DNA of 64,000 nucleotides from VXOI01 sp965197575 (lineage in GTDB: Bacteria > Chloroflexota > Dehalococcoidia > Lucifugimonadales > UBA3495). Location of the stretch: NCBI GenBank assembly GCA_965197575.1, contig OZ240214.1, positions 1,860,001-1,924,000 of the forward strand. Direction: 5' to 3'. Position 1 is the first letter of the stretch, and every line of letters starts with the position of its first letter. The translations under genes were made by a program, and so were the position numbers. This document shows, one piece after another, positions 42,726 through 51,208 of the stretch. Below the pieces are notes generated by a model. That model worked only from the letters and a program-made list of their open reading frames with translations. It was not told the DNA's origin and made no database searches.

Positions 42726-44492
42726 TTAGCCCTGGTAGTAGGGGCCGCGGAGGACCTGGCCGGGCAGTGCCCCGGTGTGTTCGCCGTTCTCCAGCAGCAC
42801 TTCGCCGTTGACGATCACGTAGTCGATCCCGGTTGCGCCCTGCTTCACGTGCATCTCGCCGCCGGGGAACTCGTACATCGGTTCCCGGGGCTTCATGCCG
42901 ATGGTGTCGGGGTCGAAGATGGTGATGTCGGCGGCCTTGCCCGCCTGAATGAAGCCGCGGTCGTGGAGGTCGTGCATCAGCGCCGTCTTGCCGGTCATCC
43001 GGTAGACCGCATCCTCCAGGCTCATCACTCCCTCTTCCCGGACCCAATGGCTCAGCAGGTAGGTGCTGTAGGTCGTCCGGTCGCCCTTGTCGGGACGGGC
43101 CCCGCCGTCGGTGGTCCCGATCACGGTGTAGGGCGAGCCCAGGATCTCCCGCTGGGAATCCGGGTCGCTGTTCCGGTCGATGACCTGGAAGCTGGTCCGA
43201 AGATCGTCGTCCAAGACCAAGTCCAGGAAGGCGTCCATGATCCCCTTGCCCTGCTGTTCGGCCACCTGCTCCACGCTCATCCCGCTGTACTGCCGGTTGC
43301 GTTCCTCGTAGGCCATGTAGACCTGCACCAGGTCCCAGCGGCGGTTGAAGCTCATGGTCCGGGTGCCCCGGTTCATGCGGTAGCTGTGGGAGCCTTCGGT
43401 CTCTACCCCTTCGAGGCTCAACGCCGCGCGAATCTCGGGGTCGCGGAAGGAGCGTATCCGCTCGTCCACTGGCTGGGCCATCACCGAGTCCCAAGTATTC
43501 ATCCCTTGGAATACGGTGGTGGGGCTGATCATATCTTCGTCTTCCAGACCGCCCAGCCCGGCCCGCAGGTCGAAGATCGGCCCGGCGGTGGCGGACAGGA
43601 CGGAGGCATAGGCCCTCGACCCCGACCGGAAGGCTTCTTCCACGACCTGGAGGTGCTCTTTCCACTCGTCGGGCTTGCTGAGTTCCTGGGCCAGCAGGTT
43701 ATAGATAGCCGGGCGCCCGGTGCGCCGGGAAAGCTCTTGCGCCGTGCGGGCCGGCCCGATGTATCCCCCGGCAGCGCCGCCGCTCACCTGGAAGACTCCG
43801 GTGCCCAACTCGCCAAGAACGCTGGCCAGAGCGAAGCGTTCCTCGTCGGAGGCCACTGCGGAAGGCACCTTCACGCCGAAAATCTCCTCGCCTTGGTCGG
43901 CGAAGTTTCCGACACTAAAGCCGAGGGCCCCGGCCAAGACGCCCTTGCGGATTTCCGCCTGCATGGCGGTGATTTCCTCCGGGGTGGCCTCCCGCTCTTG
44001 GGCCGCCTGGCCCATCACGTAGCGCCGCACTCCGGAGTGGCCGACGAACGCGCCGACGTTGATGCCCCGTCGGCGGCCGATGGCGTCCAGGTATTCCGGA
44101 ATGGACTCCCAAGCGAAGTCGACGCCAGCCCGCTGTGACTGAATGGGGATGCCTTCCATCTTGTCGAACATATCCAAGTACCATTCGCCGTCTCCGGGAC
44201 GGACCGGCGCGATGACCGCGCCGCACTGGCCGACGATGATGGAGGTGTTGCCGTTGAGTGAGGTGGAGTTGACGATGGGGTCCCACATCGCCTGGGAATC
44301 GAAGTGGGTGTGGTGGTCAATGAAGCCGGGCGCGACCACCCGGCCCTCGGCGTCGATGGTACGGGTCGCCGACTCGTTGAACCGGCCTACCCCCACGATC
44401 TTGCCGTTGCTGACTGCAACGTCAGCGCGGAATTCCGGCCCCCCTGAGCCGTCGACCACCCGGCCGTTCTTGATCAGCAGATCAAATGCCAT
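42726..44492 (-). CDS. N-acyl-D-amino-acid deacylase family (amidohydrolase family 3)
   Basis: 588 residues. The start FDLLIKNGRVVDGSGG, metal motif FIDHHTHFDSQ, conserved Cys in IVGQCGAVIAP and the late TTDGGARPD (catalytic/metal Asp) match D-aminoacylase-type amidohydrolases. These zinc enzymes hydrolyse N-acyl-D-amino acids; relatives act on other amides and cyclic imides, so the substrate is open. The C-terminal jelly-like part ends with VIVNGEVLLENGEHTGALPG. A related but longer protein with an inserted Rieske domain is at 59372. The ribosome site is GGAAGGTGAG. It ends at the shared terminator. Confidence 0.88.
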   Translation of the reverse strand: MAFDLLIKNGRVVDGSGGPEFRADVAVSNGKIVGVGRFNESATRTIDAEGRVVAPGFIDHHTHFDSQAMWDPIVNSTSLNGNTSIIVGQCGAVIAPVRPGDGEWYLDMFDKMEGIPIQSQRAGVDFAWESIPEYLDAIGRRRGINVGAFVGHSGVRRYVMGQAAQEREATPEEITAMQAEIRKGVLAGALGFSVGNFADQGEEIFGVKVPSAVASDEERFALASVLGELGTGVFQVSGGAAGGYIGPARTAQELSRRTGRPAIYNLLAQELSKPDEWKEHLQVVEEAFRSGSRAYASVLSATAGPIFDLRAGLGGLEDEDMISPTTVFQGMNTWDSVMAQPVDERIRSFRDPEIRAALSLEGVETEGSHSYRMNRGTRTMSFNRRWDLVQVYMAYEERNRQYSGMSVEQVAEQQGKGIMDAFLDLVLDDDLRTSFQVIDRNSDPDSQREILGSPYTVIGTTDGGARPDKGDRTTYSTYLLSHWVREEGVMSLEDAVYRMTGKTALMHDLHDRGFIQAGKAADITIFDPDTIGMKPREPMYEFPGGEMHVKQGATGIDYVIVNGEVLLENGEHTGALPGQVLRGPYYQG

Positions 44493-44661
44493 GGCTCACC
44501 TTCCTTATCAGTCCGAATCCTAGACTGAGTCTTGGTAAACTCTACGATAATAGGGGGACACCCGTCAAATTTTCGCGCCAATAATATCCATTCGGCCAAT
44601 GCCGGTCCCGCTTGTGGTCTTTCATAATTGGCAACGCTACGAATATCGGAGGAGGAGAGAA

Positions 44662-45156
44662 ATGTCTACAGAGCAAGCAGCCAGCCTGGTGTCCAGACTG
44701 GAAGAGCTGGAGGGCAAGGTCCGCGACCTGGAGGCGGCCAACGAAATACGGAACCTCAAGGCCGCCTACGCCGCCGCGTGCGACGACAACTACAATCCGG
44801 ACGTCATAGCCTCGCTATTTGTCGAGGACGCAGTGTGGGAGAGCCAGGGTTTGGGCCGGTTCGAGGGCCGGGAAGCGATCCGGGAATTCTTCCGGGGCAT
44901 TTCCAGCTACTTCACCTTCGCGCTGCACTACGGACTCAACCCGCACATCGAGATCACGGGCGACACCGCCCGCGCCCGCTGGTATTTGTTCATGCCCTGC
45001 ACGGTCTCCGACGGCGACCGCGCCCTGTGGCGGGCCGGGATCGACGACGAGGAATACGTGCGGGTCGACGGCCGGTGGATGTTCAAGAGCAAGAAGTCCG
45101 CCCCCATCTTCAACACCCCATTCGAAGACGGCTGGGCCAAAACCCGCTATATCTGA
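44662..45156 (+). CDS. SnoaL/NTF2-like protein
   Basis: 164 residues from ATG 44662 with a strong GGAGGAGGAG ribosome site; an upstream open frame to 44599 is not needed. The N-terminus is a short coiled helix (ASLVSRLEELEGKVRDLEAANEIRNLKAAYA). It leads into a cone-shaped NTF2-like domain: YNPDVIASLFVEDAVWESQGLGRFEGREAIREFF and ARARWYLFMPCTV. Proteins of this fold are often small isomerases, dehydratases or aromatic-oxygenase beta-like subunits; the substrate is unknown. It is divergent from the D-aminoacylase gene. Confidence 0.82.
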   Translation: MSTEQAASLVSRLEELEGKVRDLEAANEIRNLKAAYAAACDDNYNPDVIASLFVEDAVWESQGLGRFEGREAIREFFRGISSYFTFALHYGLNPHIEITGDTARARWYLFMPCTVSDGDRALWRAGIDDEEYVRVDGRWMFKSKKSAPIFNTPFEDGWAKTRYI

Positions 45157-45163
45157 TTTTTTC

Positions 45164-45233
45164 AACACAGAGGACACAAAGAGCACAGAGATTTTTGTGA
45201 TTCCCCCCGACTTCTCTGGGGGCTCTGTGTTTT
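45164..45233. repeat. CACAGAG-type imperfect inverted repeat
   Basis: AACACAGAGGACACAAAGAG... on the left and ...GGCTCTGTGTT on the right form an imperfect hairpin just after the SnoaL-like gene. The left arm repeats the CACAGAG/CACAAAG unit. A longer copy is at 46442-46513. The position between convergent genes would also suit a termination role. Confidence 0.7.
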
Positions 45234-45241
45234 AACCCCCG

Positions 45242-46447
45242 TCATCGGCTGGGGTAGGCCAGTCCGGCGAAGACCCCCAAGCTGGTGAGCAGCGCCAGGA
45301 CAATGAGGCCGGTCTGGATTGAGCCGGTAAGTTGCGCTACCAAGCCCACCAGCATAGGGCCGATGGCGAACCCCAGTCCCATGAAGGTGACGATGAGCGC
45401 GGTCAGCACCGCCACCTGCCGCGGGGTTACGCCGGGGAACTCGAAGGGCAGCACCTGTATCGCCGGGGTCGCCACCCACACCAAGCCCAGCCCGGTGATG
45501 AGAACCATCAGCAACGGCGGCTGTTCGGCCAGGGTGATGGCCAGCGCGAAGACCACGTTGAATACAGCCGGAATCGCCAGCAACAGCTTTCGATTGCGCA
45601 ACTTTGCCGCCAATACGCCGCCCAAGAACCCCGACGGGATTAACCCGTAGTAGAGGAACCCCAGCAGCGGCCCGCCCAGCGTCAGCGGCACGTCCCGTTC
45701 CTCCACCCACAGAGTCGGCAGAAACGTCACCATACCGGTCCAGGTGGCCGACAGAAACAGCATTACGACCGCCAGCAGCCAGCCTTGCGGGTACTGCCGC
45801 AGCGCGGCCATCGGCGACTCGGCTGGGCCGTCCTCGTCCGGTTGCGGGGGTAACATCGCTTTGTCGTCGCGGGCCACCAACCGCCAGGCCAGGACCTGCA
45901 AGGCAAACAGCCCGCCCATGATCAGATAAACGGTGCGCCAGCTCCCCAACCCTTCGATGAGCAGCGGACTCATGCTGACCGCTATGGCCAGCATGACGCT
46001 GTGCTGGGAGAGGCCCACTGACTGCACCAGCGCGTAGTGGCGGGGGGCGCACCACTGGTGCAGGAGCAGCGCCCGGGCAGGGGTGCCCACCACATGGGTC
46101 GAGATGAAGAACAGCCGGGCCAGGAACAGCATCCAAAAACTGACCGCTAGGGCCTGCAGGAACAGGAACGGCAGTCCCAGGAGCAGCGACGTCAGCACCA
46201 GCAGCACGGGGCGGAACCGGGAGAACCAGGCCCCGAAGGGCAGCGAGAGCGACGCCGACGCCACCCACCACACTCCCTGCAACAGCCCGGCCTGCAACGG
46301 CGTTATGCTCAAGTCCTCCCGGATGAAGGGCAAGAACAGTCCGAAGGTGTAGGAGACGAGGATGACGCTGCTCTGCTGCGCCCGGAAAAGCAGCAACACC
46401 GCCCAACTCCGGGGCGGTGTCCGCTGGACCTCAAATTGATTAAACAC
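45242..46447 (-). CDS. MFS transporter
   Basis: 401 residues with twelve hydrophobic segments. LQAGLLQGVWWVASASLSLPFGAWFSRFRPV holds the first cytoplasmic loop motif in relaxed form, and VGTPARALLLHQW lies in helix 5. The central loop is charged (DDKAMLPPQPDEDGPAE). The second half begins at WTGMVTFLPTL. The substrate is not readable. The only upstream start in frame is a GTG at 46447 that lies inside an arm of the 46442-46513 repeat, so the repeat supplies the start codon; a GTG at 46399 would cut into helix 1. Confidence 0.85.
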   Translation of the reverse strand: MFNQFEVQRTPPRSWAVLLLFRAQQSSVILVSYTFGLFLPFIREDLSITPLQAGLLQGVWWVASASLSLPFGAWFSRFRPVLLVLTSLLLGLPFLFLQALAVSFWMLFLARLFFISTHVVGTPARALLLHQWCAPRHYALVQSVGLSQHSVMLAIAVSMSPLLIEGLGSWRTVYLIMGGLFALQVLAWRLVARDDKAMLPPQPDEDGPAESPMAALRQYPQGWLLAVVMLFLSATWTGMVTFLPTLWVEERDVPLTLGGPLLGFLYYGLIPSGFLGGVLAAKLRNRKLLLAIPAVFNVVFALAITLAEQPPLLMVLITGLGLVWVATPAIQVLPFEFPGVTPRQVAVLTALIVTFMGLGFAIGPMLVGLVAQLTGSIQTGLIVLALLTSLGVFAGLAYPSR

Positions 46448-46513
46448 AGAGCACGCAGAGAGCGCAGAGTTTTTTCATATATTTCCTCTGTGTTCTCTGT
46501 GCGCTCTGTGTTT
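46442..46513. repeat. CACAGAG-type inverted repeat between two genes
   Basis: 28-base imperfect arms at 46442-46469 and 46486-46513 (AAACACAGAGC...CAGAG against its complement) around a T-rich loop TTTTTTCATATATTTC. It shares the repeated CACAGAG unit with 45164-45233 and with a half copy at about 47440-47470 (ACCGCAGGGCACACAGAG). It overlaps the MFS start and lies just downstream of the dehalogenase gene. Confidence 0.82.
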
Positions 46514-46521
46514 AATCCAAC

Positions 46522-47385
46522 CTACTCTTGGAGGAAGGTCTTGATGATGGCGTAGCTTTCGTCGGGCATCTCTTCGGGGATGTAGTGGCCGCAGGGGAGG
46601 GACTGGCCCCGGACGTTGGTGGCGTATTCCCGCCAGACCGCCAGCACGTCCTGGGTGCGCCCCACGTAGCCGGTCTCGCTCCACAGAGCCATCATCGGGC
46701 AGTTCACCTTGTTGTCGAAGTCGGCGTCGTCATGCACCAAGTCAATGCTGGCCCCGGCGCGGTAGTCCTCGCAGGTGGCGTGGATGGCCGCCGGGTCGCA
46801 GAAGCAGCGGGCGTACTCGTCCACCGCCTCCTCGGTAAAGGCGTCGTTGCCTCTCTGGAACCGGGTGCGCAGGAAGTAATCGGCGCTGGCGCCGATGACC
46901 CGCTCCGGGAAGTCGAAGGGCTGGATCAGGAAGAACCAGTGGTAGGTGTTGGTGGCCATCTCCTTGTTGACGATCTGGAACATCTTGTGGGTGGGAATAA
47001 TGTCCAACGTCATCAGCTTCCGCACCCGCTGGGGGTGGTCCTTGGTCAGCCGGTGGGATACCCGCGCCCCGCGGTCGTGCCCTACCAGCAAAAATTCCTC
47101 GTGGCCCAACTGCTGCATGACCTCCGCCTGGTCCTGGGCCATGGCGCGCTTGGAGTAGTTGGCATGTTCCGGGTCGCCGTGGGGCTTGCCGCTGTCGCCG
47201 TAGCCGCGCAGGTCGGGCACTACGACCGTGAAGTCCTCGGCCAGCATCGGGGCTATCTTGTGCCACATGACGTGGGTCTGGGGGTAGCCGTGGAGCAGCA
47301 ACAGGGCCGGGCCACTTCCTCCGATCACCAGGTTGATTGTAGTGCCGCTGGTCTCGATTTGCCGTTGCTCAAATCCCTCGAACAT
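46522..47385 (-). CDS. Haloacetate (fluoroacetate) dehalogenase, alpha/beta hydrolase
   Basis: 287 residues. The nucleophile is Asp, not Ser: D104 in VGHDRGARVSHR, with R105 and R108. H149-W150 in YHWFFLIQP, Y208 in EDYRAGASIDL and base H267 in LPCGHYIPEEMP complete the set known from fluoroacetate dehalogenases. DLRGYGDSGKP and DIIPTHKMF are also as in that family. It would hydrolyse a carbon-halogen bond of haloacetates, possibly fluoroacetate, giving glycolate; the true substrate needs assay. The ribosome site is GGAGAGGACG. It ends next to the palindromic repeat. Confidence 0.85.
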   Translation of the reverse strand: MFEGFEQRQIETSGTTINLVIGGSGPALLLLHGYPQTHVMWHKIAPMLAEDFTVVVPDLRGYGDSGKPHGDPEHANYSKRAMAQDQAEVMQQLGHEEFLLVGHDRGARVSHRLTKDHPQRVRKLMTLDIIPTHKMFQIVNKEMATNTYHWFFLIQPFDFPERVIGASADYFLRTRFQRGNDAFTEEAVDEYARCFCDPAAIHATCEDYRAGASIDLVHDDADFDNKVNCPMMALWSETGYVGRTQDVLAVWREYATNVRGQSLPCGHYIPEEMPDESYAIIKTFLQE

Positions 47386-47439
47386 CGTCGCGTCCTCTCC
47401 GTAAAGGTCCTGCGTTATACTACATCGTCAAACGGGTTT

Positions 47440-47470
47440 TTTCACCGCAGGGCACACAGAGAACGGAGAG
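47440..47470. repeat. Half copy of the CACAGAG-type repeat
   Basis: TTTTTTCACCGCAGGGCACACAGAGAACGGAGAG upstream of the amidohydrolase gene resembles one arm of the element at 46442-46513. No paired second arm is seen. The end of it (GGAGAGGGGG) doubles as the ribosome-site region of the downstream gene. Confidence 0.5.
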
Positions 47471-47481
47471 GGGGTATAGAT

Positions 47482-48774
47482 ATGGCCAGCAGCAACGGCA
47501 AGACTCTGGTGATTCGCAACGGGACGCTCATCGACGGCACGGGCGACCCGGCGTTCGAGAACGACGCCGTGGTCATAGACGGGAACCGCATCTCCAGCGT
47601 CGGCCAGCTTCCGCCGGGCCTGAACCTGGAGGATACCGGCCCCGTCGAGGTCATCGACGCGGCGGGCAAGTGGATCATGCCGGGGCTGATCGACGGCCAC
47701 TGCCACCTGTCCTTCGGTATGCCGGCCATCCAGGGTTACGCCAGCGCCAAGGGCACCATCAGCCCCGGCTTCACCACGCTTCGGGCGGCGCGGAACGCCC
47801 AGACCGTGCTGAGGTCCGGCGTCACCAGCATCTCGATTCCGGGGGGCACTTGGTTCATCGAGGTCGGGCTGCGCGACGCCATCGAGGCCGGACTGGTGGA
47901 GGGGCCGCGCATCTATACCGCCGGGCGGTTCATCGTCACCTACGGCAGCATCGCCGACTACGAGCCGCCGTGGGTCGGCACGCCGGAGCATACCCTGGGC
48001 GTGCTGGCCAACAACGTTTCGGACATGATCACCGAAGTGCGCCGCCAGACCAAGCAGGGCGTCGACTTCATCAAGCTGGCCGACAGCACCTGGGGCGACA
48101 CCCAGACCATCTCCAAGGAGGAGATGGCGGCGGTGGTGGAAGAGGCCCACCGGCGCAACGCCCGCATCAGCATCCACTCGCGGGGCGCGGGATCGACCAA
48201 GGCCGCCGCCGAGGCCGGGGTGGACTGGATCATGCACGCCGACCTGGCATCGGAAGCCGAGCTTTACGCCGTGGCCGAGGCGGGCTCGCGCATCATGCCG
48301 ACCATGACGTTCCTGTTCGAGGCTCTGGCCATCGGTAAGGAAAAGGGCCGAAGCGACGAGGAGTTGGACATCATCCGCCGCAACGCCGACAGCGCGGTGA
48401 ACGTGCTGCAGACGGCCCGGTCGCTGGGCGTGAAGGTGCTGGCCGGGACCGACAGCGGCAACTCGCCAGTCATGCCCTACGGCACTCTCCACGCCAACGA
48501 GGCCGAGGTGATGGTCAAGCACGGCGGCTACACTCCGATGGAAGCCATCGTAGCCAACACCCGCGACAACGCCTACGCCGTGGGACAGGAAGGCGAACTG
48601 GGCACCATACAGCCGGGCAAGCTGGCCGACCTGCTGATCCTGGACGCCGACCCGCTGACCGACATCACCGTCCTGCAGGGCGGCAAGCACCTGAGCGCCG
48701 TCATCAAGGACGGGCTGCGGGTGGACCTGAACGGCGCGGCAGATGACGGGGAGGCAATGCTGGCCCTCTGCTAG
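47482..48774 (+). CDS. Amidohydrolase family protein (imidazolonepropionase/prolidase-like)
   Basis: 430 residues from ATG 47482; a much longer open frame back to 46528 is antisense to the dehalogenase gene. KTLVIRNGTLIDGTGD is the N-terminal beta sandwich, metal H-x-H is in LIDGHCHLSF and the carboxylated Lys is likely in VDFIKLADS. ISIHSRGAG and IMHADLAS carry His residues, and VLAGTDSGNSPV the final Asp. The end GTIQPGKLADLLILDADPL is standard. Such enzymes cleave imides, dipeptides or lactams; the substrate is unknown. It is divergent from the dehalogenase gene. Confidence 0.87.
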   Translation: MASSNGKTLVIRNGTLIDGTGDPAFENDAVVIDGNRISSVGQLPPGLNLEDTGPVEVIDAAGKWIMPGLIDGHCHLSFGMPAIQGYASAKGTISPGFTTLRAARNAQTVLRSGVTSISIPGGTWFIEVGLRDAIEAGLVEGPRIYTAGRFIVTYGSIADYEPPWVGTPEHTLGVLANNVSDMITEVRRQTKQGVDFIKLADSTWGDTQTISKEEMAAVVEEAHRRNARISIHSRGAGSTKAAAEAGVDWIMHADLASEAELYAVAEAGSRIMPTMTFLFEALAIGKEKGRSDEELDIIRRNADSAVNVLQTARSLGVKVLAGTDSGNSPVMPYGTLHANEAEVMVKHGGYTPMEAIVANTRDNAYAVGQEGELGTIQPGKLADLLILDADPLTDITVLQGGKHLSAVIKDGLRVDLNGAADDGEAMLALC

Positions 48775-48837
48775 GTGTTCGACCCACAATCGTTCCAGCC
48801 GTTGTCAATTGTGTCTGGTCATGATTAGGGAGGAGAC

Positions 48838-49192
48838 GTGGACATAGTGGCCCTCATGAGAGACGTTGTCGCAATAATCCTGATGGCGGCTGGGACAGTG
48901 CTGTGCGTCGCGTTGAGTTTCGGGCTGTTCAAGATTTTTTCCGTCAATCTCGCGGCCTGTCCAGAACATCGAAAAGCTCGCTGACAGCGCTGCCAAAGCT
49001 GCTCCAAACATGGCAGCGGCGAGCGAGAACATGAAAGAGGCTACGGGATACTTACGCGACGCAGTCAAGGATACCAGAGATACGACGCCTCTCTTGAGGC
49101 TACTGGGGCGGGCGGGTACCGCAGCAAATATCGCTGATCAGGGGATAGGTAAGCTAGGACGGTGGATTTCGAGCTTATTCCGCCAGTCGTAA
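48838..49192 (+). pseudogene. Frameshifted small membrane protein gene (one extra T in a T6 tract)
   Basis: From GTG 48838 (ribosome site GGGAGGAGAC) the frame gives MDIVALMRDVVAIILMAAG and a full membrane helix, reaching FGLFKIF at a T6 tract (48935-48940), then stops at about 48984. The next frame continues from there as PSISRPVQNIEKLADSAAKAA, through MAAASENMKEATGYLRDAV to RQS at 49192. Removing one T joins the two into a single ~117-residue protein. It would have one helix near the N-terminus and a long helical Ala/Lys-rich tail, as in DUF948-like proteins. It may be a true frameshift, a sequencing error, or transcriptional slippage on the T-run. Confidence 0.65.
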
Positions 49193-49215
49193 ATTTGGGC
49201 ATAGGGGACTCGCCG

Positions 49216-50334
49216 ATGAAAATCACCGGGGTCAGCAGCGAAGTCTTTGAGTGGGAGCGGCCCGGCATCTGGAACGGCGGGCATTTCTACGGGCCGGGGC
49301 GGCTGCACAAGGTGACGGTCAACACCGACGAGGGGGTCACCGGCTACGGCTGGAACGGCGGCACCGCCGCCGAAAGGCCTCTGGCGTTTTTCCCTCTTTA
49401 TGTCGACTACTTCCGGCCGCTGCTCATCGGCCGGGACCCGATGGACACCCGCGGCATCGCCGTCGATTTGGGCGAGAAGCTGATCAAGATTCTGGGCCCC
49501 GCCGGGCTCAACACGCAGGTATTGGCCGCCATTAACATCGCCTGCTGGGACATCAAGGGCAAGGCGCTGGGGCAGTCCGTCCACCAGCTGCTAGGCGGGG
49601 CGCAGGAGCGCATCCGAACCTACATCGCAGGCGGATATTACGCCGAGGGCAAGGGGCTGGAGGAACTGAAGGACGAGGTGCGCTTCAACGTAGAGGAACT
49701 GCACGCCTCGGCGGTGAAGATCAAGATCGGCGACCCCAACGTGGGTGTCGCGGGCGACATGGAGCGGGTCGCCGCCTCGCGGGAGGCCATCGGCGATAAC
49801 GCAGTCCTGATGGTGGACGCCAACTGTGCGCTGGACCCGCCGGCGGCGATGGAGTTCGCCCGCCTGCTACCAGAGTACGGCGTCTACTGGTTCGAGGAGC
49901 CGCTGCCGATTCACGACTACGAAGGGCACCGGCGGCTGGCGGAAATGTCAAGCGTGAAAATCGCCACCGGGGAGAACGGCTATCACCTGGCCCATTTCCG
50001 CACCCTGCTGGACCACAACGGCGCGTCCATCCTCAACGTGGACGCGACCATCTGCCCCGGCTACGACGTGGCGAAGGACGTGGCCGATCTGGCGGCGGAG
50101 CGCGGCGTGTCCATCGCGCCCCACGGATGCCAGGAGTTGCAGCTTCCGCTGGCCGCAGGGGTGGCCCACGGGGAGTTTCTGGAATACTACCCGGCGGCGG
50201 TGGACCCGCTGCGCACCCAGATGTTCCACCCCATCCTGAAGCCAGACGCCGACGGATTCGTAACCGTACCCGACCGCCCCGGCATCGGCTACGAGCTGAA
50301 CATGGGCCTGCTCAACCGCTACCGGGTGGGGTAA
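49216..50334 (+). CDS. Enolase-superfamily protein (mandelate racemase/muconate lactonizing type)
   Basis: 372 residues from ATG 49216. The capping domain runs from KITGVSSEVFEW to about 120. In the barrel, K168-x-K170 (AVKIKIG) is the base pair, metal ligands are D201 (VDANCA), E227 (WFEEPL) and E253 (TGENGY), and D276-H303 form the second-face dyad (NVDATI, APHGCQE). This is the mandelate racemase subgroup pattern for proton abstraction from a sugar acid or similar substrate. Likely roles are acid sugar dehydratase or racemase; SAR202 genomes have many. It is a lone gene, with the zeta-toxin gene 31 bases after. Confidence 0.92.
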   Translation: MKITGVSSEVFEWERPGIWNGGHFYGPGRLHKVTVNTDEGVTGYGWNGGTAAERPLAFFPLYVDYFRPLLIGRDPMDTRGIAVDLGEKLIKILGPAGLNTQVLAAINIACWDIKGKALGQSVHQLLGGAQERIRTYIAGGYYAEGKGLEELKDEVRFNVEELHASAVKIKIGDPNVGVAGDMERVAASREAIGDNAVLMVDANCALDPPAAMEFARLLPEYGVYWFEEPLPIHDYEGHRRLAEMSSVKIATGENGYHLAHFRTLLDHNGASILNVDATICPGYDVAKDVADLAAERGVSIAPHGCQELQLPLAAGVAHGEFLEYYPAAVDPLRTQMFHPILKPDADGFVTVPDRPGIGYELNMGLLNRYRVG

Positions 50335-50365
50335 AGCGCTCCATTGTCTGGTAGAATCCCCGGCA

Positions 50366-50890
50366 ATGCAAAGTCCGAGAAAGATTCTGATCATCGCCGG
50401 GCCGAACGGGGCGGGCAAGACTACGTTCGCCCGCGACTTCCTGCTAACCGAAGCCGATGTGTCTATTTTCATCAACGCCGACCTGATCGCCGCCGGGCTT
50501 AGCCCGTTGCAGCCGGAATCGGAGGCTATGCGAGCCGGGCGGATGATGTTGAGCATGATCGACGACCATGTGCGGAGAGGGGACAGTTTCGCCTTCGAGA
50601 CTACCCTGAGCGGGCGGGGCTACGCCCGTATGATTCCGCAGTGGCAGGAACTGGGGTATCGCGTAGAGCTTCATTTCCTGCGGCTGCCGACGCCGGAAAT
50701 TGCGATAGCCCGCGTTATGCAGCGCGTTTCGGAGGGCGGCCACAGCGTGCCGCCGGAGGTCATCCGTCGCCGGTTCCATGCAGGGTGGTATAATTTCGAG
50801 ACCATCTATCGGGACTTGGTGGACCATTGGGCTGTGTACACTACCTTGAGTGGCGTATCGACCCTCTTGGAAGAAAAAGGGGACGAGTAA
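50366..50890 (+). CDS. Zeta-toxin family kinase
   Basis: 174 residues. The P-loop is at IIAGPNGAGKTTFARDF. INADLIAAGLSP holds the substrate-binding Asp, and FAFETTLSGRGYARMI the TLS motif usual in zeta toxins that phosphorylate UDP-GlcNAc. RRRFHAGWYNF supplies the Arg residues. It is short compared with Gram-positive zeta toxins (~270) but matches the compact chromosomal form. The small partner gene begins seven bases downstream and may be its antitoxin, an order reversed from classic epsilon-zeta. Confidence 0.87.
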   Translation: MQSPRKILIIAGPNGAGKTTFARDFLLTEADVSIFINADLIAAGLSPLQPESEAMRAGRMMLSMIDDHVRRGDSFAFETTLSGRGYARMIPQWQELGYRVELHFLRLPTPEIAIARVMQRVSEGGHSVPPEVIRRRFHAGWYNFETIYRDLVDHWAVYTTLSGVSTLLEEKGDE

Positions 50891-50897
50891 GGAAATC

Positions 50898-51167
50898 ATG
50901 GCGATTGAAGCGCAGAACGGCGACGATCAGACCACACAACCCCGCAACCCAAGTACCGCCGGGGCGTTGGCGGCGCTGCGCCGGGCCGCGATTAAGGCCC
51001 AGCATCGTGCTTTGCAGACCACCGGCTCCTTCCCCGTGTGGAAGGACGGCGAAGTCGTCTACGAAACTGAGATCGTCGGGTTTTCCGACGAGGAGATTAA
51101 GGAGGTCCTGGGCGAGTCCGCCGTTACGAATATCGGGGGTTACGTCCGTCCCCCGAAACCCAGATAG
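50898..51167 (+). CDS. Small partner protein of the zeta toxin
   Basis: 89 residues from ATG 50898, seven bases after the zeta-toxin stop, with a TAAGGAAA site. ALAALRRAAIKAQHRALQTTGSFPVWKDGEVVYETEIVGF forms a helix and a short beta hairpin; the rest is flexible and basic. I do not know a named family, but small proteins with the same WKDGEVVYET-like segment follow zeta-like toxins in other genomes as I remember. An antitoxin role is inference from position. Confidence 0.7.
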   Translation: MAIEAQNGDDQTTQPRNPSTAGALAALRRAAIKAQHRALQTTGSFPVWKDGEVVYETEIVGFSDEEIKEVLGESAVTNIGGYVRPPKPR

Positions 51168-51208
51168 GTGAAGCTGGCCCGCAGGTGTCGAGAACGGCGC
51201 CGATACCG

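Noticed and set aside
42486..44138. 550-residue plus-strand open frame
   Set aside because: Overlaps the SDR end and is antisense to the D-aminoacylase gene; composition is that of a GC-rich shadow.
46528..47481. Upstream half of a 748-residue plus-strand frame leading into the amidohydrolase
   Set aside because: This part is antisense to the dehalogenase gene; the amidohydrolase proper starts at 47482 with its own ribosome site.
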